Assembly (NCBI GenBank): GCA_030141605.1
Contig: JAQGDQ010000004.1
Coordinates: 1,771,001-1,835,000 of the forward strand
Reading direction: 5' to 3'
DNA: 64,000 nt
DNA from: Tubiluchus corallicola
Lineage: Eukaryota > Priapulida > Priapulimorpha > Priapulimorphida > Tubiluchidae
In this document: piece by piece, positions 25,801-61,123 of the stretch
How positions within the stretch are numbered: the stretch's first letter is position 1
How the letters are laid out: each line of letters starts with the position of its first letter
Position numbers and translations under genes: made by a program
Notes under the pieces: generated by a model
Told to the model about the DNA's origin: nothing
Database searches by the model: none
Seen by the model: only the letters and a program-made list of their open reading frames with translations

Positions 25801-27557
25801 GCACGACAAAATTGGAGAGAGTGTGTGTCATGAATTTTACACCTGTTGAAGATGAGAAATCTGAGGAGAAGCAAATAAATGGAGAGGTTGAGGAGTCTCT
25901 AGTGACTCCCGAGACCTACACTGATGCTCAATCGGCACCCAGCATTCAGTCAGAACAACAGCAAAAGGACGAGTCGGCTCAACCTGTCAAAAAAACTCCA
26001 GAGCGTGACATGATCATCGCCGTGAAAACTAAGACAGTAGAACGCCATCCGAGTGGTGAGAGAACTGTGGAGGTGCGAACGGAGACGACAAAAATAGTGG
26101 ATGATGAGTCCACAGGTACACGAGAAGCAGCTCACACAAAGACTCTCACATCAGAGGTGGTAACTCGAGCTTGTGAGTGTGCATGCCCTGCCACCTGTTG
26201 GAATGCCACTAAAACTAATTTATGTTGACTTTTGTGTGAGTTGCAGCCTTTGACTAATGTGCACTCAAAATATTCAGGTTTCATGTGTATTATAGTGATT
26301 ATGACTAACATTTAGACAGTACAATGCATTAAAATTTTATGAGCATCACTGATCTACATCAGTCACCCAGGTCTAAGCTGGAATCACCTATGACAAAATA
26401 CCTTGAAATATTCATTCTATGGACCTTCTTTTTCACTGACTTGATGCGAAAATTTTGATAAAAGTGTAGATTTGTCAACTAGTAGATAGCCTGTACTTCT
26501 AGTTTAACTCTTAGGCATGTTTGCTGTATACTAACTTAATGATAACGTGAGCCTGTAGTTATTCAAAATTTGTTGTCATGCGGGATATCAGTTTGAGTGG
26601 GTCCTCGTTCTATCACACCACAAGAGCTCATCATCCTCTATGTGATAATCTTTGTTGATGTAATACGAGTGATATGGAATGCTGTTTGCTATTGCACCTC
26701 TAGACAGAGCGTAGTTTTTCTTGTGGCTCGTCTTTAGAATAAAAATGTCAACTTTTGTTGTAAATGCAAAGGCTTTGCTGCGTTATAAACTTACTGATGA
26801 TCTTTATGTTTAGTACCGAGACTTGTTACAAATTCATAATGAACAGAAAAATTTTTAAGGCCTTTGCATGTAAAATTGTTGACAACATTTGTACTAAGGC
26901 ACACTTGGCTTTGTTTATTTGTTTTTTTATAAACGTTTGCTGTATTGTTGATTAATACATTTGATTATTAACTTGTTTATTAGAATTTAGTTCTGCAGTT
27001 TGCTTTGATTGTTCTTTGTTTGCATTATTGTTAAATTGTTTAATTGTTAAAGAAATCGACTCCTTACTTTACCACATTGTCAGCAAAGTAATTCCTTATT
27101 AGTTCAGCCTTATCATTTCACTGTTCCACTATTTTGCAAGCTTGTTTGTTTTGCTTAGCATATGACAAAGTATTGAAGTTTTAAACATTGTATTTTATGC
27201 ACACATTCTAAGCATTCTATCTTTACAGCTAGTCACGACAAAGCATTGCAGTTTTAAATATTATATTTTATGCAGCATTATACTTAAACTTGTTCATTTC
27301 GTTTGTACTTTACTATTTATGTATCATATTTCTCGTCGTTCTATTACGTGTACAGTAATTAATATTGTTTGCTTTCTTTGCAGCAGCAGAATGAAGCACC
27401 TACTGAAAATCATGCACCTATAGCTAGAATAGTGGAACTTGATGATTACATAGAAGAAATCAAACATATAGAAGAGGAAGAGGAGAGAGCGACTTTGAAA
27501 CGACAAAAGAAGAAAGAGAAGAAAAAAGAAAAAGAAAAACAGAAGGGCAAAAATTAA
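4275..27557 (+). CDS. LLGL: Lethal(2) giant larvae homologue (LLGL), 22 exons, 5' partial
   Basis: Lgl is a cortical double beta-propeller scaffold that sets basolateral polarity, is phosphorylated and displaced by aPKC, and binds myosin II and SNAREs. Exons seen: 4275-4362, 6942-7051, 8385-8544, 9167-9307, 9878-10004, 10270-10470, 10994-11211, 12190-12257, 12934-13075, 14140-14292, 14390-14802, 16669-17274, 18373-18512, 19499-19615, 20822-20988, 21154-21259, 22061-22181, 23308-23535, 24398-24505, 24672-24718, 25330-26159, 27384-27557 (stop). All are bounded by AG/GT and stay in phase, giving 1487 residues. Family signatures: YGAPGVEF at the start, [97 protein letters not shown]. The first ~57 residues (the FNKTVEHGFP region of relatives) are not found and probably lie left of the window. 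Vertebrate LLGLs are about 1000-1060 aa; the excess is the exon 12 insert and the long tail. The exon 21 donor could be after 26156 or 26159 (both phase 0). Confidence 0.95.
12052..12155. repeat. Hairpin element in LLGL intron 7 (37-bp arms)
   Basis: Bases 12052-12088 and 12119-12155 are inverted copies of each other over 37 bp with one mismatch (27 bp perfect from TGCCCATAAATCTC inward), around a 30-bp loop. The element lies 34 bp before the acceptor of LLGL exon 8. Another copy of one arm, with the same core TGCCCATAAATCTCAAAAA, is found at 63862-63903. This indicates a dispersed inverted-repeat family rather than a local hairpin. Confidence 0.85.
14687..14740 (+). other. LLGL: aPKC phosphorylation / polybasic membrane-binding motif of LLGL
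   Basis: Within exon 11 the protein reads [18 protein letters not shown] (about residues 569-586 of the partial product). This is the signature loop of Lgl proteins: three serines spaced four apart in a basic amphipathic stretch. In the family aPKC phosphorylates these serines and releases Lgl from the plasma membrane. All three serines and the basic residues are kept, so aPKC control is expected to be intact. It is followed directly by another lysine-rich stretch and then the exon 12 acidic insert. Confidence 0.95.
14935..15641. mobile_element. hAT-like non-autonomous element (MITE) in LLGL intron 11
   Basis: The left end reads TAGGGATGTCACGAATC and the right end, reverse-complemented, TAGGTATGTCACACATC: short terminal inverted repeats of the TAG-G-NTGTCA kind seen in hAT elements. 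Flanking 8-mers ATTTTAAT (14927-14934) and ATCATAAT (15642-15649) agree at 6 of 8 positions, consistent with an aged 8-bp target duplication. The 707-bp body has no transposase frame. It separates the aPKC-motif exon from the acidic-insert exon. Confidence 0.7.
16669..17274 (+). other. LLGL: LLGL exon 12: acidic Glu/Lys-rich disordered insert (202 residues)
   Basis: One 606-nt exon, read in phase between exon 11 and exon 13, codes for an opening lysine/glutamate run ([16 protein letters not shown]) followed by about 180 residues dominated by Glu, Asp, Val and Ile with no hydrophobic core, for example [20 protein letters not shown]. It sits between the aPKC motif and the conserved block beginning [22 protein letters not shown]. 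In vertebrate LLGLs the same loop is much shorter. Splice sites are good: pyrimidine-poor but valid TTTGTAG acceptor and GC/GTAAGT donor. The exon has no recognised domain; it could be a charged linker or a short helix-prone region that interacts with the adjoining polybasic motif. Confidence 0.85.
18800..19425. repeat. Two diverged copies of a dispersed repeat in LLGL intron 13
   Basis: About 18800-19020 and 19258-19425 share the ordered blocks GAGCAGAAAAACTT, GAAATCTRTGTGTG, GAGATG, TGAACCACA, GTGCCAGTATG and GGCTTCATAATRGACAGA. They are diverged direct copies of one repeat unit separated by about 240 bp. No coding capacity is seen. Confidence 0.6.
19789..19870 (+). repeat. Trinucleotide microsatellite (GGT)n(GCT)n in LLGL intron 14
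   Basis: A run of about nine GGT units passes directly into about fourteen GCT units. It generates spurious poly-Gly/Ala and poly-Ser/Thr frames on the two strands, and lies in an intron, so it is not translated in the LLGL model. Confidence 0.95.
21316..21369 (+). repeat. Short direct repeat, 21 bp, period 33
   Basis: TTATGTTAGTATGTTGTGTGG occurs at 21316-21336 and again at 21349-21369 in LLGL intron 16. It is a simple local duplication. Confidence 0.85.
23389..27557 (+). other. LLGL: LLGL C-terminal extension (exons 18-22), low-complexity, Thr/Glu-rich
   Basis: After the last propeller block ([14 protein letters not shown] in exon 18) about 430 residues follow. They hold a Pro-Glu repeat ([10 protein letters not shown]), short charged exons 19 and 20, a 276-residue exon 21 with Thr-rich alternating segments ([44 protein letters not shown]), and a last exon ending in a Lys/Glu run ([19 protein letters not shown]). 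The Thr-rich pattern recalls the C-terminal region of protein 4.1 only loosely; I do not claim homology. Retention of the last intron would instead end the protein at a stop at 26226-26228 after a cysteine-rich CECACPATC segment. Confidence 0.8.
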
Positions 27558-28107
27558 CTGTGTTTATAATTTACTTATTGTAAAGTATCGTCCTGCTATA
27601 AAATGACTCTTTTATTTGGCAGCAATGCCTGTGTTAGATTTCTTTAAATTTTTGTTTCAAGACAAAATGAACTAAATGTTTCTAGCTGTCTAAAAACTTA
27701 AAAGCTGGGGAAAACTCCTGCAGTAGTGGCCTCTTATAAATAGACTATATATATTTTATTTCAGTACAGACTATTAAACTTTTGCATACTTTTAATGCAC
27801 AGCAGCAAAACATATAAAACTGATGTTATTTGGTCAAAGAACACTGTACGACAGATTGCACCGTGTGTGATGTTTATTGTTGGCCTATTTAGTGCAGTAT
27901 TTTATATACTTCTTAATGTTGCTTTTGTAGTTGTTTGAGCCTGGTCCAAATGTGGTTAAGGTAAGATGCCCCTTGCCTTCTTTGTTGACCGCTTCCAGTT
28001 GATAATGATCAAAGCATTGAAATAACGTTTTGTAGATTAGCCACTACCGTAAGTGTTTCTAAAATTCCCATAGTGTTAGTTAGTTATGTGTTTGTGTATG
28101 TCTGTAG

Positions 28108-28113
28108 AATAAA
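28108..28113 (+). terminator. Candidate poly(A) signal of LLGL
   Basis: AATAAA lies 551 nt after the LLGL stop codon, followed by T-rich sequence. A second AATAAA is at 29171-29176. Which of the two is used cannot be told from sequence alone. Confidence 0.4.
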
Positions 28114-29329
28114 ATTTTCTTTTTAAAGTGCAGTTATTTTGCCTGATACATTTGCGTAGGTGTCACATCATACATGAATTGTGACAGTGGTGTGGTGATG
28201 TAACTTATTGATCATTTTTGTAGACTTTGGGGTTGCAAAAACTGTTAATAGTAAATTTGTGTAACCATAGGATAGGTTCACAAGGTTGTTTTTAGTGTGC
28301 GATGAAAGGTGTATATTACCTGGGTATATCACCTGACCGCCAAGTGAAGTATGTCCCTTAAATTGCGAAGTTTAGATAGTCCAAATAGGTAGAGATTTTT
28401 GAATGTATGACAAAGACCTTTCTCTCTCTCTCCCTGGTGTCTTAAATTCTGAAATAATTGTTTGTATACCTTTAATTTTGTAATTTAGGATGGATTGAAT
28501 CAATTAAAGTCACAAAAGTCCATTAGATTAGGCTGTAATAGGTTGGTTAATTCATTTTCAAATTCGGTAGGCTGGTCTTCTGCTATTCTTTGTATATACT
28601 TTATATATTATTCCGTTTTTCCTATGCTAAATGAGTAGGTAGATATTTTAGCACCTTAATTACTTCGTAGGATGTTAATTGTTTATGATTAGTAAGTGTC
28701 CAGTGGTGTGTTGTCCCATTTTTGCTGTAAACCACTTTTGTGGATGAGGCATTTTAACAGGTTGTATGTCTTGTCAATTTTATGTATTTTATCTTATCTT
28801 GAGTTGTGATTTGCACTACACAAGTTTGAAATTATTAATAAGTTGTATTACATCAAACGTTACATCAAACTGATATAAAATTGTGCTTTTATCATTTATA
28901 GCCTAAGTGATCAGTCATTAAAAGCTCAATTCTCCGAGTTCTAAGTTGGATACTTATTAATTAATTGTCTCAGTCAGTAATGCACAGGGTGATAAGTTGC
29001 ACATCGTTGTACATTTTTGTACAAGCTGTAACAGTTTTATGTTAAATTTATCAATCTGTTCACTCTTAAATTTGTCTGTCCTGCATTTACTTTGCAAACG
29101 TGGAAAAGAATTTCATTGTGAGAAAAATGCATTGTTGTACTGGTACTGTTAACTGCAAGCAGAAACAAACAATAAATTTTTAAAAACTTTTCATAAAAAG
29201 CCAATAGTTAATTTTGTTTTTATTGCCAATTCAAGTTTTTTATTCCAACCAGAAATCTGATACTGCTAAGTTTATTTAAACCAATACTTTCTTCAACCAA
29301 TATTTTCTTCAAAAAGTTTTTCCTACAAG

Positions 29330-30016
29330 CAGGGCTGGCCTTAGAAGGTGCAAAACCCTACCACAAACAATTTTGGTAGGCCCTAAATATACTGTTATAG
29401 GCTTTATATTTCTGTGACAGAATGGAAAGCAATTGAAAAACTAACTTGTTTTACTAAAAATTTCAATTTCTATTGTGAAAAAATGAAAATGCAAATGAAC
29501 AGCACAGCGGCAAGGATTTTCAGAGCAGAAATGCCCTTTTGGATTTTTAAAAATTACTTAAAACTCGTAAAAACAGTAAACACTCGTTTTTCTTGTCTGA
29601 TCTATCATGGCTATGACAAAGCCATGCCCCAAAGCACCACCCGAGGTCGGCCCGTTAATTGCTGTACATAATTAGCTGGAATGAGCTTATACATTATTTT
29701 CTTTTTGTTTTCATTCATGTAAAATTCTGGCTCTTACATGCCAATCAAATAGATCGACCCAAATTAACATGTTATTAATGTTATTTTAGAAGCAAACTAA
29801 AGATAATCTATTATTATCGTTTAGGAAAAATAGTAAATATTAGAGACACTATAAAGAGGGCTTAATGTAGCCGCAGTAACTGATATAAAAAAATTGGCAG
29901 CGATAACATTTGTATTGCATTGTGCTTACACAAAAAACCAAAATTAGGCAACGCTACTCGCTACCGCGAGACCCCCTGAGGCCCAATTAGGAACAATTGG
30001 CTTAAGACCGGCCCTG
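29330..30016. mobile_element. hAT-like inverted-repeat element, 687 bp
   Basis: The left end is CAGGGCTGGCCTTAGAAG and the right end, reverse-complemented, CAGGGCCGGTCTTAAGCC, agreeing at most of the first 14 positions. CAGGG starts are typical of hAT superfamily ends. Flanking 8-mers CCTACAAG and GTTACTAG match at only 5 of 8, so the target duplication is weak or eroded. No transposase is encoded; it is a non-autonomous copy. Confidence 0.7.
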
Positions 30017-30479
30017 GTTACTAGGTTAGATCTACTTGCAGTAATATAATAATAATAAATAACCTACAGCACAGACTTGCGATCCTTGCGCAAAGCGAAA
30101 TATTACGAATATTCAAACGATTTGTTGAGGTCTTTAGCATAATAGAGAATTACAGGAGGAAGCAAGGAGTGGTACTGTCATGGAGTGAAATTCCACAATC
30201 TTAATATTCCTTAGGAGAATGCATTCATGTTTATTGAATGTATGTCTGACCAGTTTTCTGCATGCATACAGCTTTCATGTATATATATCACAACAATGCT
30301 AAATATTGAAATCATGAGCACAATATACATAGATTGTTCACCTGGCTTCACAATAAAACACTGCAATCTTTAGGAAAAAGTAGGACACATTAAACAAGCA
30401 TTCAGATCCAGATTAAGCAAATTAGGTCTTAGTCTGCTTTTAAAATCGAAGTTATGGAGCTTAGAACCCTGAAAATGCG

Positions 30480-30485
30480 TTTATT
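30480..30485 (-). terminator. Candidate poly(A) signal of RAB3GAP1
   Basis: TTTATT on the plus strand (AATAAA on the minus strand) lies about 150 nt past the RAB3GAP1 stop. A further AATAAA on the minus strand is at 30230-30235. Confidence 0.45.
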
Positions 30486-30634
30486 AGGAATTCGAAATCT
30501 CGGTCATTTCGATCAACTATATTGAACAAAAAAGTTAATTTACCAATAATCATGATCTCATAAAAGAAAGCACCTTGAGAAATTTAGTATATATATATAT
30601 ATTACCATAACAATTCCCTATAAATTAATTAACA

Positions 30635-55598
<24,964 letters not shown>

Positions 55599-56032
55599 CT
55601 TAAACAATTTCAAAATTAAAGTTTCAATAACTAATACGCTACTCTACAATTACATAGTAAAGAACACAAAGTTTTAAATGAATTGCGCTTATAATAAAAA
55701 AATTTGTTCAAAATTTACATCTTCAACTATTAAAAAAATCATGAACAAGTTTGTGACAATAGAAGCGCTCTTCGCAGTTTTCTACCGCATGGACTAGTTT
55801 GAAGGTTTCACTTTTCTCACTACTAGTTAAAAGTTTTCTGTTTATTTTCAAGTTTTTAGTATTTTCCTTTAGAAAAATTTTCGTGAAGTTAAACGTTTTA
55901 CTACTAAATCTTCTTCACAAAACCGGCGAACAAACTGACATCAATAAATGGTAGTTAACAAGATCACAAACACGTGTTTTGTTCACATAAATTTCTTCTT
56001 TACCACCAATCAATAATTACTATTATCACATG
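55599..56032. other. Upstream region of RAB3GAP1
   Basis: Starts right before the RAB3GAP1 start codon. The DNA is AT-rich and without a clear TATA box or other promoter motif. A leader and core promoter for the minus-strand gene should lie here, but no start site can be fixed. Confidence 0.5.
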
Positions 56033-56130
56033 TCAGTACATGGCTCGCTAGCCCATGTAGGACACTGTCATACATGGCTCGCTAGCCCATGTAGAGCACT
56101 GTCATACATGGCCCGCTAGCCTTGTTTACT
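56033..56130. repeat. Tandem 34-bp palindromic repeats (3 copies)
   Basis: The unit TACATGGCTCGCTAGCCCATG plus TAG and ACACTGTCA-type spacer occurs with starts near 56037, 56071 and 56105. Each unit is itself an imperfect palindrome (ACATGG ... CCCATGT). Inverted, decayed versions (CCTACTTGGGCTAGTCCATG) follow at about 56247-56335. They may be the 5' end of the LINE that follows. Confidence 0.85.
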
Positions 56131-56339
56131 TAGGAGAAAACAATTATTTGACAAAGAGGTCAGTTATTTCAGATAGATTCTTATTTTATCAGACGTATAA
56201 TAAATTGTTAACTATGGTTAACAACTCAATTCGTGACCAGTCTGTAGTGTCCTACTTGGGCAGCCAACGTACGACACGCCCTACTTGGGCTAGTCCATGT
56301 ACAGCAATTGTCCTACTTCGGCTAGTGTCCTACTCTGCT

Positions 56340-58460
56340 CCCGACATAGTGAATATTGTGATAAAAAAAGCAAATGTTAGAAAAGTAAAAAATTTAGTGG
56401 AAGTCATAGAACAAGAAGCTGGTGCTTCTGGAAATGTAAAAGAAAAGTGACTAAAATTGAAAAAAGAAACAAGAATGTGGAATTAAAAGTGCAAGTGATG
56501 TACTCCTAATAGATAACACTGAAATTAAATGAGAATTCGCGAAATTTAACCAAAAGTTATTATACAATAAAATAGAGTCGCCCATGGAAGAATGTATTAC
56601 CCAAGTAATTAAAGATGTTGAAATGATCAATAAACTTAAAAAGTGTAATATAGAACCGATTACAGTTAAAGTAATTGGAATGATTGTAAAACAGTTAAAG
56701 TTGCGGAAAGCAATCAACAATCAAAGCTGGAAAAAAATGAGATGCTGAAGTTTGCAGGCAGTGATTTATTACAAAGTGTAAAAGTGATGCTGAACGAAGG
56801 TTTATTTCAGAAATTATACTGGAAGGATGAGTATGGCTGTGAAGTCAGTCTACAAGAGTGAAGGTAGCAGAAGTGAGTTCAGAAAAAGAAGAGGCATATT
56901 TCTTACCAGTAATATTTCAAATTGTTTGAAAGAGTGATTTTGAAGTGAAATGAAGATGTGACAGCTAAAAAAATATCAAAAAGCTAATGTGGGGGGAAAA
57001 TGGTAGAGGTATTGTAGACCATTTGTTTATTTTATGCAGGTATATAGAATAGCTTATATCATGGAAAACCAATTAAGTTAGTTTTTACGGATGCGGAGAA
57101 GTGTTTCAACAAATTATGGTTAGATGTTTAGCAGATCTATGTACCCTAGGATTACAAGAAAAGTATATCATCATATTGTATAAATTGAATAAGTGTGCTT
57201 ACACGGATGGGAGTAATGGATAAATTTCAAGTTGGTAAGTTAGTCCGACAAGGATCAGTGTGGGGACCTATTATGTGTTGTGTAAATTTAGATAAATTAA
57301 GTAAAATTAGTCAGCAAAATAGAGTGCTATTTAATAGCGAAGTTGGTATAACCTCTAGAATAAATGCCAATGACATATTGGGACTAGCTTGAAGAATTAA
57401 AAAAAGATGACATTTAGTAAATCAAAATCACAATATATGGCAGTAAACAAAGTCAAACAGACACACAAGATCGAAAAATGATTTGTGTGTAAGAAATGGT
57501 TCCCTAGAAACTTGTCAATATAAAAATTGAGGAGATTATGTTACAGAAACCACTTTTTGAGCATAAGTAAAAGAGGAGAAAAGTATCGTGTATGAAGAGA
57601 GAATTGATGTCGTGGAGTAGCGAAAAAAAGTTGGTAGTACCAACCTAGTACAGTGTATGAGAATGAGAATTTTTTGTTTGAATCAGTAGTGATACCATCA
57701 TTAATACATAACACTGAAGCTTGTGGCTGATTAAATCAGCACAGTGGGATGAAATAGAAAAATGGCAGAAAGACATGGCATGTGCAATCTTAAACCAAAT
57801 GAGTTCATCAAGTTAGTGGGGCACTATCATGGTATTAAGTTTTTTGCCCAAAATACAAAGAATACATTATAAGCAATTAATGTTATTGCGAACATTGTGG
57901 ATCTCTGAAGAAGAAAGAGATGCAAAGAAGATATTTTTAGCAGTGTTGAGAAAGGAAATTCCCAGAAGTTGGACTGAAAACATAAAAGAAACAGCAGTGT
58001 TATATGAAATTTATATAAGTGGGGAGAGATAACTAAATCTAAATAGAAGCGAGAAATAAAACTAGCTGTTAGTAAATATTTGGAATGCATTCCCAAAAAA
58101 AGTGTCAGAAAATGAAAAAAATGGGATTTATGGAAAATGCTACAGGAAAGTCACACAATCCAGTGGGTTTATGTAATTAAGTGTAACCAAAAAAACAGAC
58201 AGAATGGAAACTGAGTATGATTAAAGTGAAAACAAATTTCAAACATAAGTTTAAGGATGATCTGAAATGTCCTTTCTGTAAAATTCATGATGAAACAACA
58301 GAACATTTATGTGAGAAAGTGTGAGAAAGCTATAAATATATTGGGTGAAGAAAATACAGAATTGGATTTAAAAACATTTGAAACAGAAAAATTGGTAATG
58401 ATCAATACAAGGATGCAGAAAGTAATGAATGTTAGACAGAAAATGTGTTTAGAAAGAGAA
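56340..58460 (+). pseudogene. Decayed non-LTR retrotransposon (LINE) with reverse transcriptase relics
   Basis: A broken plus-strand coding region with many stops and frameshifts. Recognisable pieces in order: MLKFAGSDLLQSVKVMLNE (about 56740-56800, finger region), a GSRSEFR-like match near 56865, FTDAEKCFNKLW (57088-57123, the D-x-x-K-x-F motif), LVRQGSVWGPIM (57240-57275, the RQGSxxGP motif), NANDILGL where Y-x-D-D is expected (57364-57387; first aromatic and one Asp context lost), LLLRTLWISEEERDAKKIF (57880-57937), and CPFCKIHDETTEHLCEKC (58270-58323, a C-terminal Cys/His knuckle). The order matches a LINE ORF2. It lies between RAB3GAP1 and PPIL3 and is not functional. Confidence 0.8.
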
Positions 58461-60125
58461 ATTTATTATCATAGTGTCTACACTCGGTTTTGGGTACAGC
58501 GTGTTAAATGTAGACTTTTTGTCTCACTATTAGAATTTCTACTTTTCTTCTGTCCTTCTGTCAGTTGTGGTAGAGAGGCCAGTGTGAATCACTTGCACCT
58601 GAAGTATTCATCCATAACTCACTTTTGCAGCTATCCAATCATTGTGTGCATTTGTCATGGCTTTTATTTTGTGTTTTGGCAGCCTCTTGTGTATGAAACC
58701 CAAACTATGGTTATATAATATGCTGATTTAACTATTTGGCCTTTTTGTGACTTTTGAACATTTAACATATAATCACCTGGGGGTGCAAATTTATGGCCCG
58801 CAACCCATAAACCGTAGTGAAAAACCGTGACATGTGCTATACTAACTTGGCTTCCCCCGTTGATCATACAGAAAGTTTCTTGTTTTAAACTTGTTGTGTT
58901 TACTTGCGCTTAAATAATAAGGCAGCTTACAGGATACTCAAAGGGAAGTCTCTCCCCACTTGCAAGAAATGTGGTAGTTGTTTAGTAATAATTATCATTA
59001 GTAGCCTCAATTGCCAGTCACCCCATAGAAGCTGATGATTCATAATGAACATTAGCGAAAAAAGTTGTAGTATCATTTGAGATGAGACAATACATCTATA
59101 TAGCACCATATATATAAATTCTTACAGCCAAAGTGTGAAATCCTAGAATGCCTAGACATTTTATAAAGTACCAAAACAAACCAGGTAAAGTGTCTAAAAT
59201 AACTCCGTCTGCACTTTTGCTAGGCATTATATACACATGTATAATGCAATAGTCTGTCTAGGCAAAGTGTGTAATTCTTAACGTAACATTAGCTAACATA
59301 ATTCTAAGTCAAGTACCACTGCTGCAGCAACGCGGAATGGTGTGCAAAAAGTTCAAAAACACTTTATTTCACTTGGGTCAACAATAAGCAACTTGTATGT
59401 TGATTAGTTTTATTCTATTAAGTACAACTAACATTTAAGCATACTTCTGGTCTGTATTATCAGATAGCAAGATACACCTCGCCCTGGAAAATGTGTGTAA
59501 TATGCTGTAAAACTACATAGTAAATTGTCCCACTTTCTGGTAAAATTTTAACGACATAAACTCTGCATTGCTCATTGCAGTCCTTGTGACTGACACACAG
59601 AAAGCTCCACCCAGTCACAGTTGTGCATTTCAATAAGCTCACATGTTAACTTGCAAATTTCTGCTTATTTGATTGGACAGCAATAAAGTTCCCACCATGC
59701 ATACATTTTACATGCTCATTCTTATCTGATTGGAGGATTGTCAAACAACTTTATTTAAAAAAGGCAGTTAAGCCCTGCAGTGTCACAGCACTACAGCAAA
59801 ACATCTAGGCTGGCTTTAAATATTTTGACCTATCTGTAATCTGTGTGAAGGACAAACTGACAACAGCTTGCACAAGTAATTGTGAACTTGTCATACTACA
59901 GCTAATACGAATGTTTTAGAGCATTTTTCGTAGAGCAGCACACCTTCCAACTGTGGCAAAGTTAAAATTTCCTGTTTTTAAAGTTATATACAGCCTCTGT
60001 GTTACAGGCCGTTTTCTAGATCCACTCTTGGGAATAATGAGCCCAACCTGTACCCTGAGGACCGTAGCCCATAAATTAAAACCAACCCGTTACGGTGCAC
60101 ATCCTAGGTAATCACAGTACCAATA
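58461..60125. other. Intergenic, no gene recognised
   Basis: The frame at 58287-58718 continues past the LINE zinc-knuckle but with no recognisable content. The rest is unique-looking AT-rich DNA. Confidence 0.5.
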
Positions 60126-61070
60126 CAGTCTAACCTCGTTATCTCGCCACTGTCCGTCTAGGGCAAATTTTTGGTGAGAGGCGAGTATGGCGAGATAACG
60201 GGAATATAACGAAGTTAGTCTATATGTATATACATACTGTACATAATAGTTGATTAACATAGTGTTCCTCTATGTACATATAAAATATATGTCGCATTAT
60301 GATACCAATCAACATTAAATCAGAAATGAAAAAATGTCATAAAAATAATCTTAGAATGTTACTTTTTTATTTAGAAAATCTTTTTCGAGTATACACTTAA
60401 ATGCAATAAACTTAGCAAAAGATTTAGAAATGTTCACAAATGAGTTACTGACGACTGAAATAATTCAGAAGAGACGACCGTTTCATTGATGATACACGCA
60501 AGTAGTCAACATGACGTTTGTGACTCTCCGGCTAACAGTGTCACCAAATTTTGCACTAAATACAGTAGCAATTTCCTGCTGTCTTTGAAGAATTATTCGT
60601 ATGATAAATACAAATTTCCTCTTTTTGTTCAGGATTAAGACAAAACAGTTTTTGCTTCAGAGACATCATGTAAAGTTGCTCACACTTTGTGGAAACTCAA
60701 ACTTAAACGCAGCTTTGGCGCTTTAGTTTCTCTGTGCATTAACCAACCACAGCACTCCTAATCTAATCCTGGTGAAACACACACTAGATTAATTATGTCT
60801 GTCTATCGAGTACAGCAGCATTGTCTACATACCGCGGTTATATTGCTCGACACGCGGTATATGTACAGTATTGATCTAAGTTTCTCTGTTTGGCGACATA
60901 ACGAATATAGTTTACATAAGCACTCATCCTAGCATGACGTGGCGAGGGCGAGAAGCGAGGGTGGCGACTTAACGAGGTAAATATCAAAGCAGGAAATCCG
61001 CCCTGGTACTTTCTATGGCGAGAGACAAGTTTGGCGGCATAACGAGGGGCGAGATAACGAGGTTAGACTG
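60126..61070. mobile_element. Tigger/pogo-like MITE, 945 bp, TA target duplication
   Basis: The two ends are perfect inverted repeats for at least 23 bp, beginning CAGTCTAACCTCGTTATCTC. TA flanks both ends (60124-60125 and 61071-61072). Internal partial copies of GGCGAGATAACG lie next to both termini. CAG...ACCTCGTT termini with TA duplication are characteristic of Tc1/mariner superfamily pogo/Tigger elements. No transposase frame is present, so it is non-autonomous. Confidence 0.92.
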
Positions 61071-61123
61071 TATAATATACGTACTAAGCAAAAACATACT
61101 ATGCTAGTATGCATGACTATACA

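Larger units (their letters stand above)
27558..30634. other. Convergent intergenic region between LLGL and RAB3GAP1
   Basis: Holds the 3' UTRs of the two converging genes, their candidate poly(A) signals, and the hAT-like element at 29330-30016. Apart from these I see only AT-rich unique sequence; the open frame at 29414-29671 lies inside the mobile element and resembles nothing known. Confidence 0.7.
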
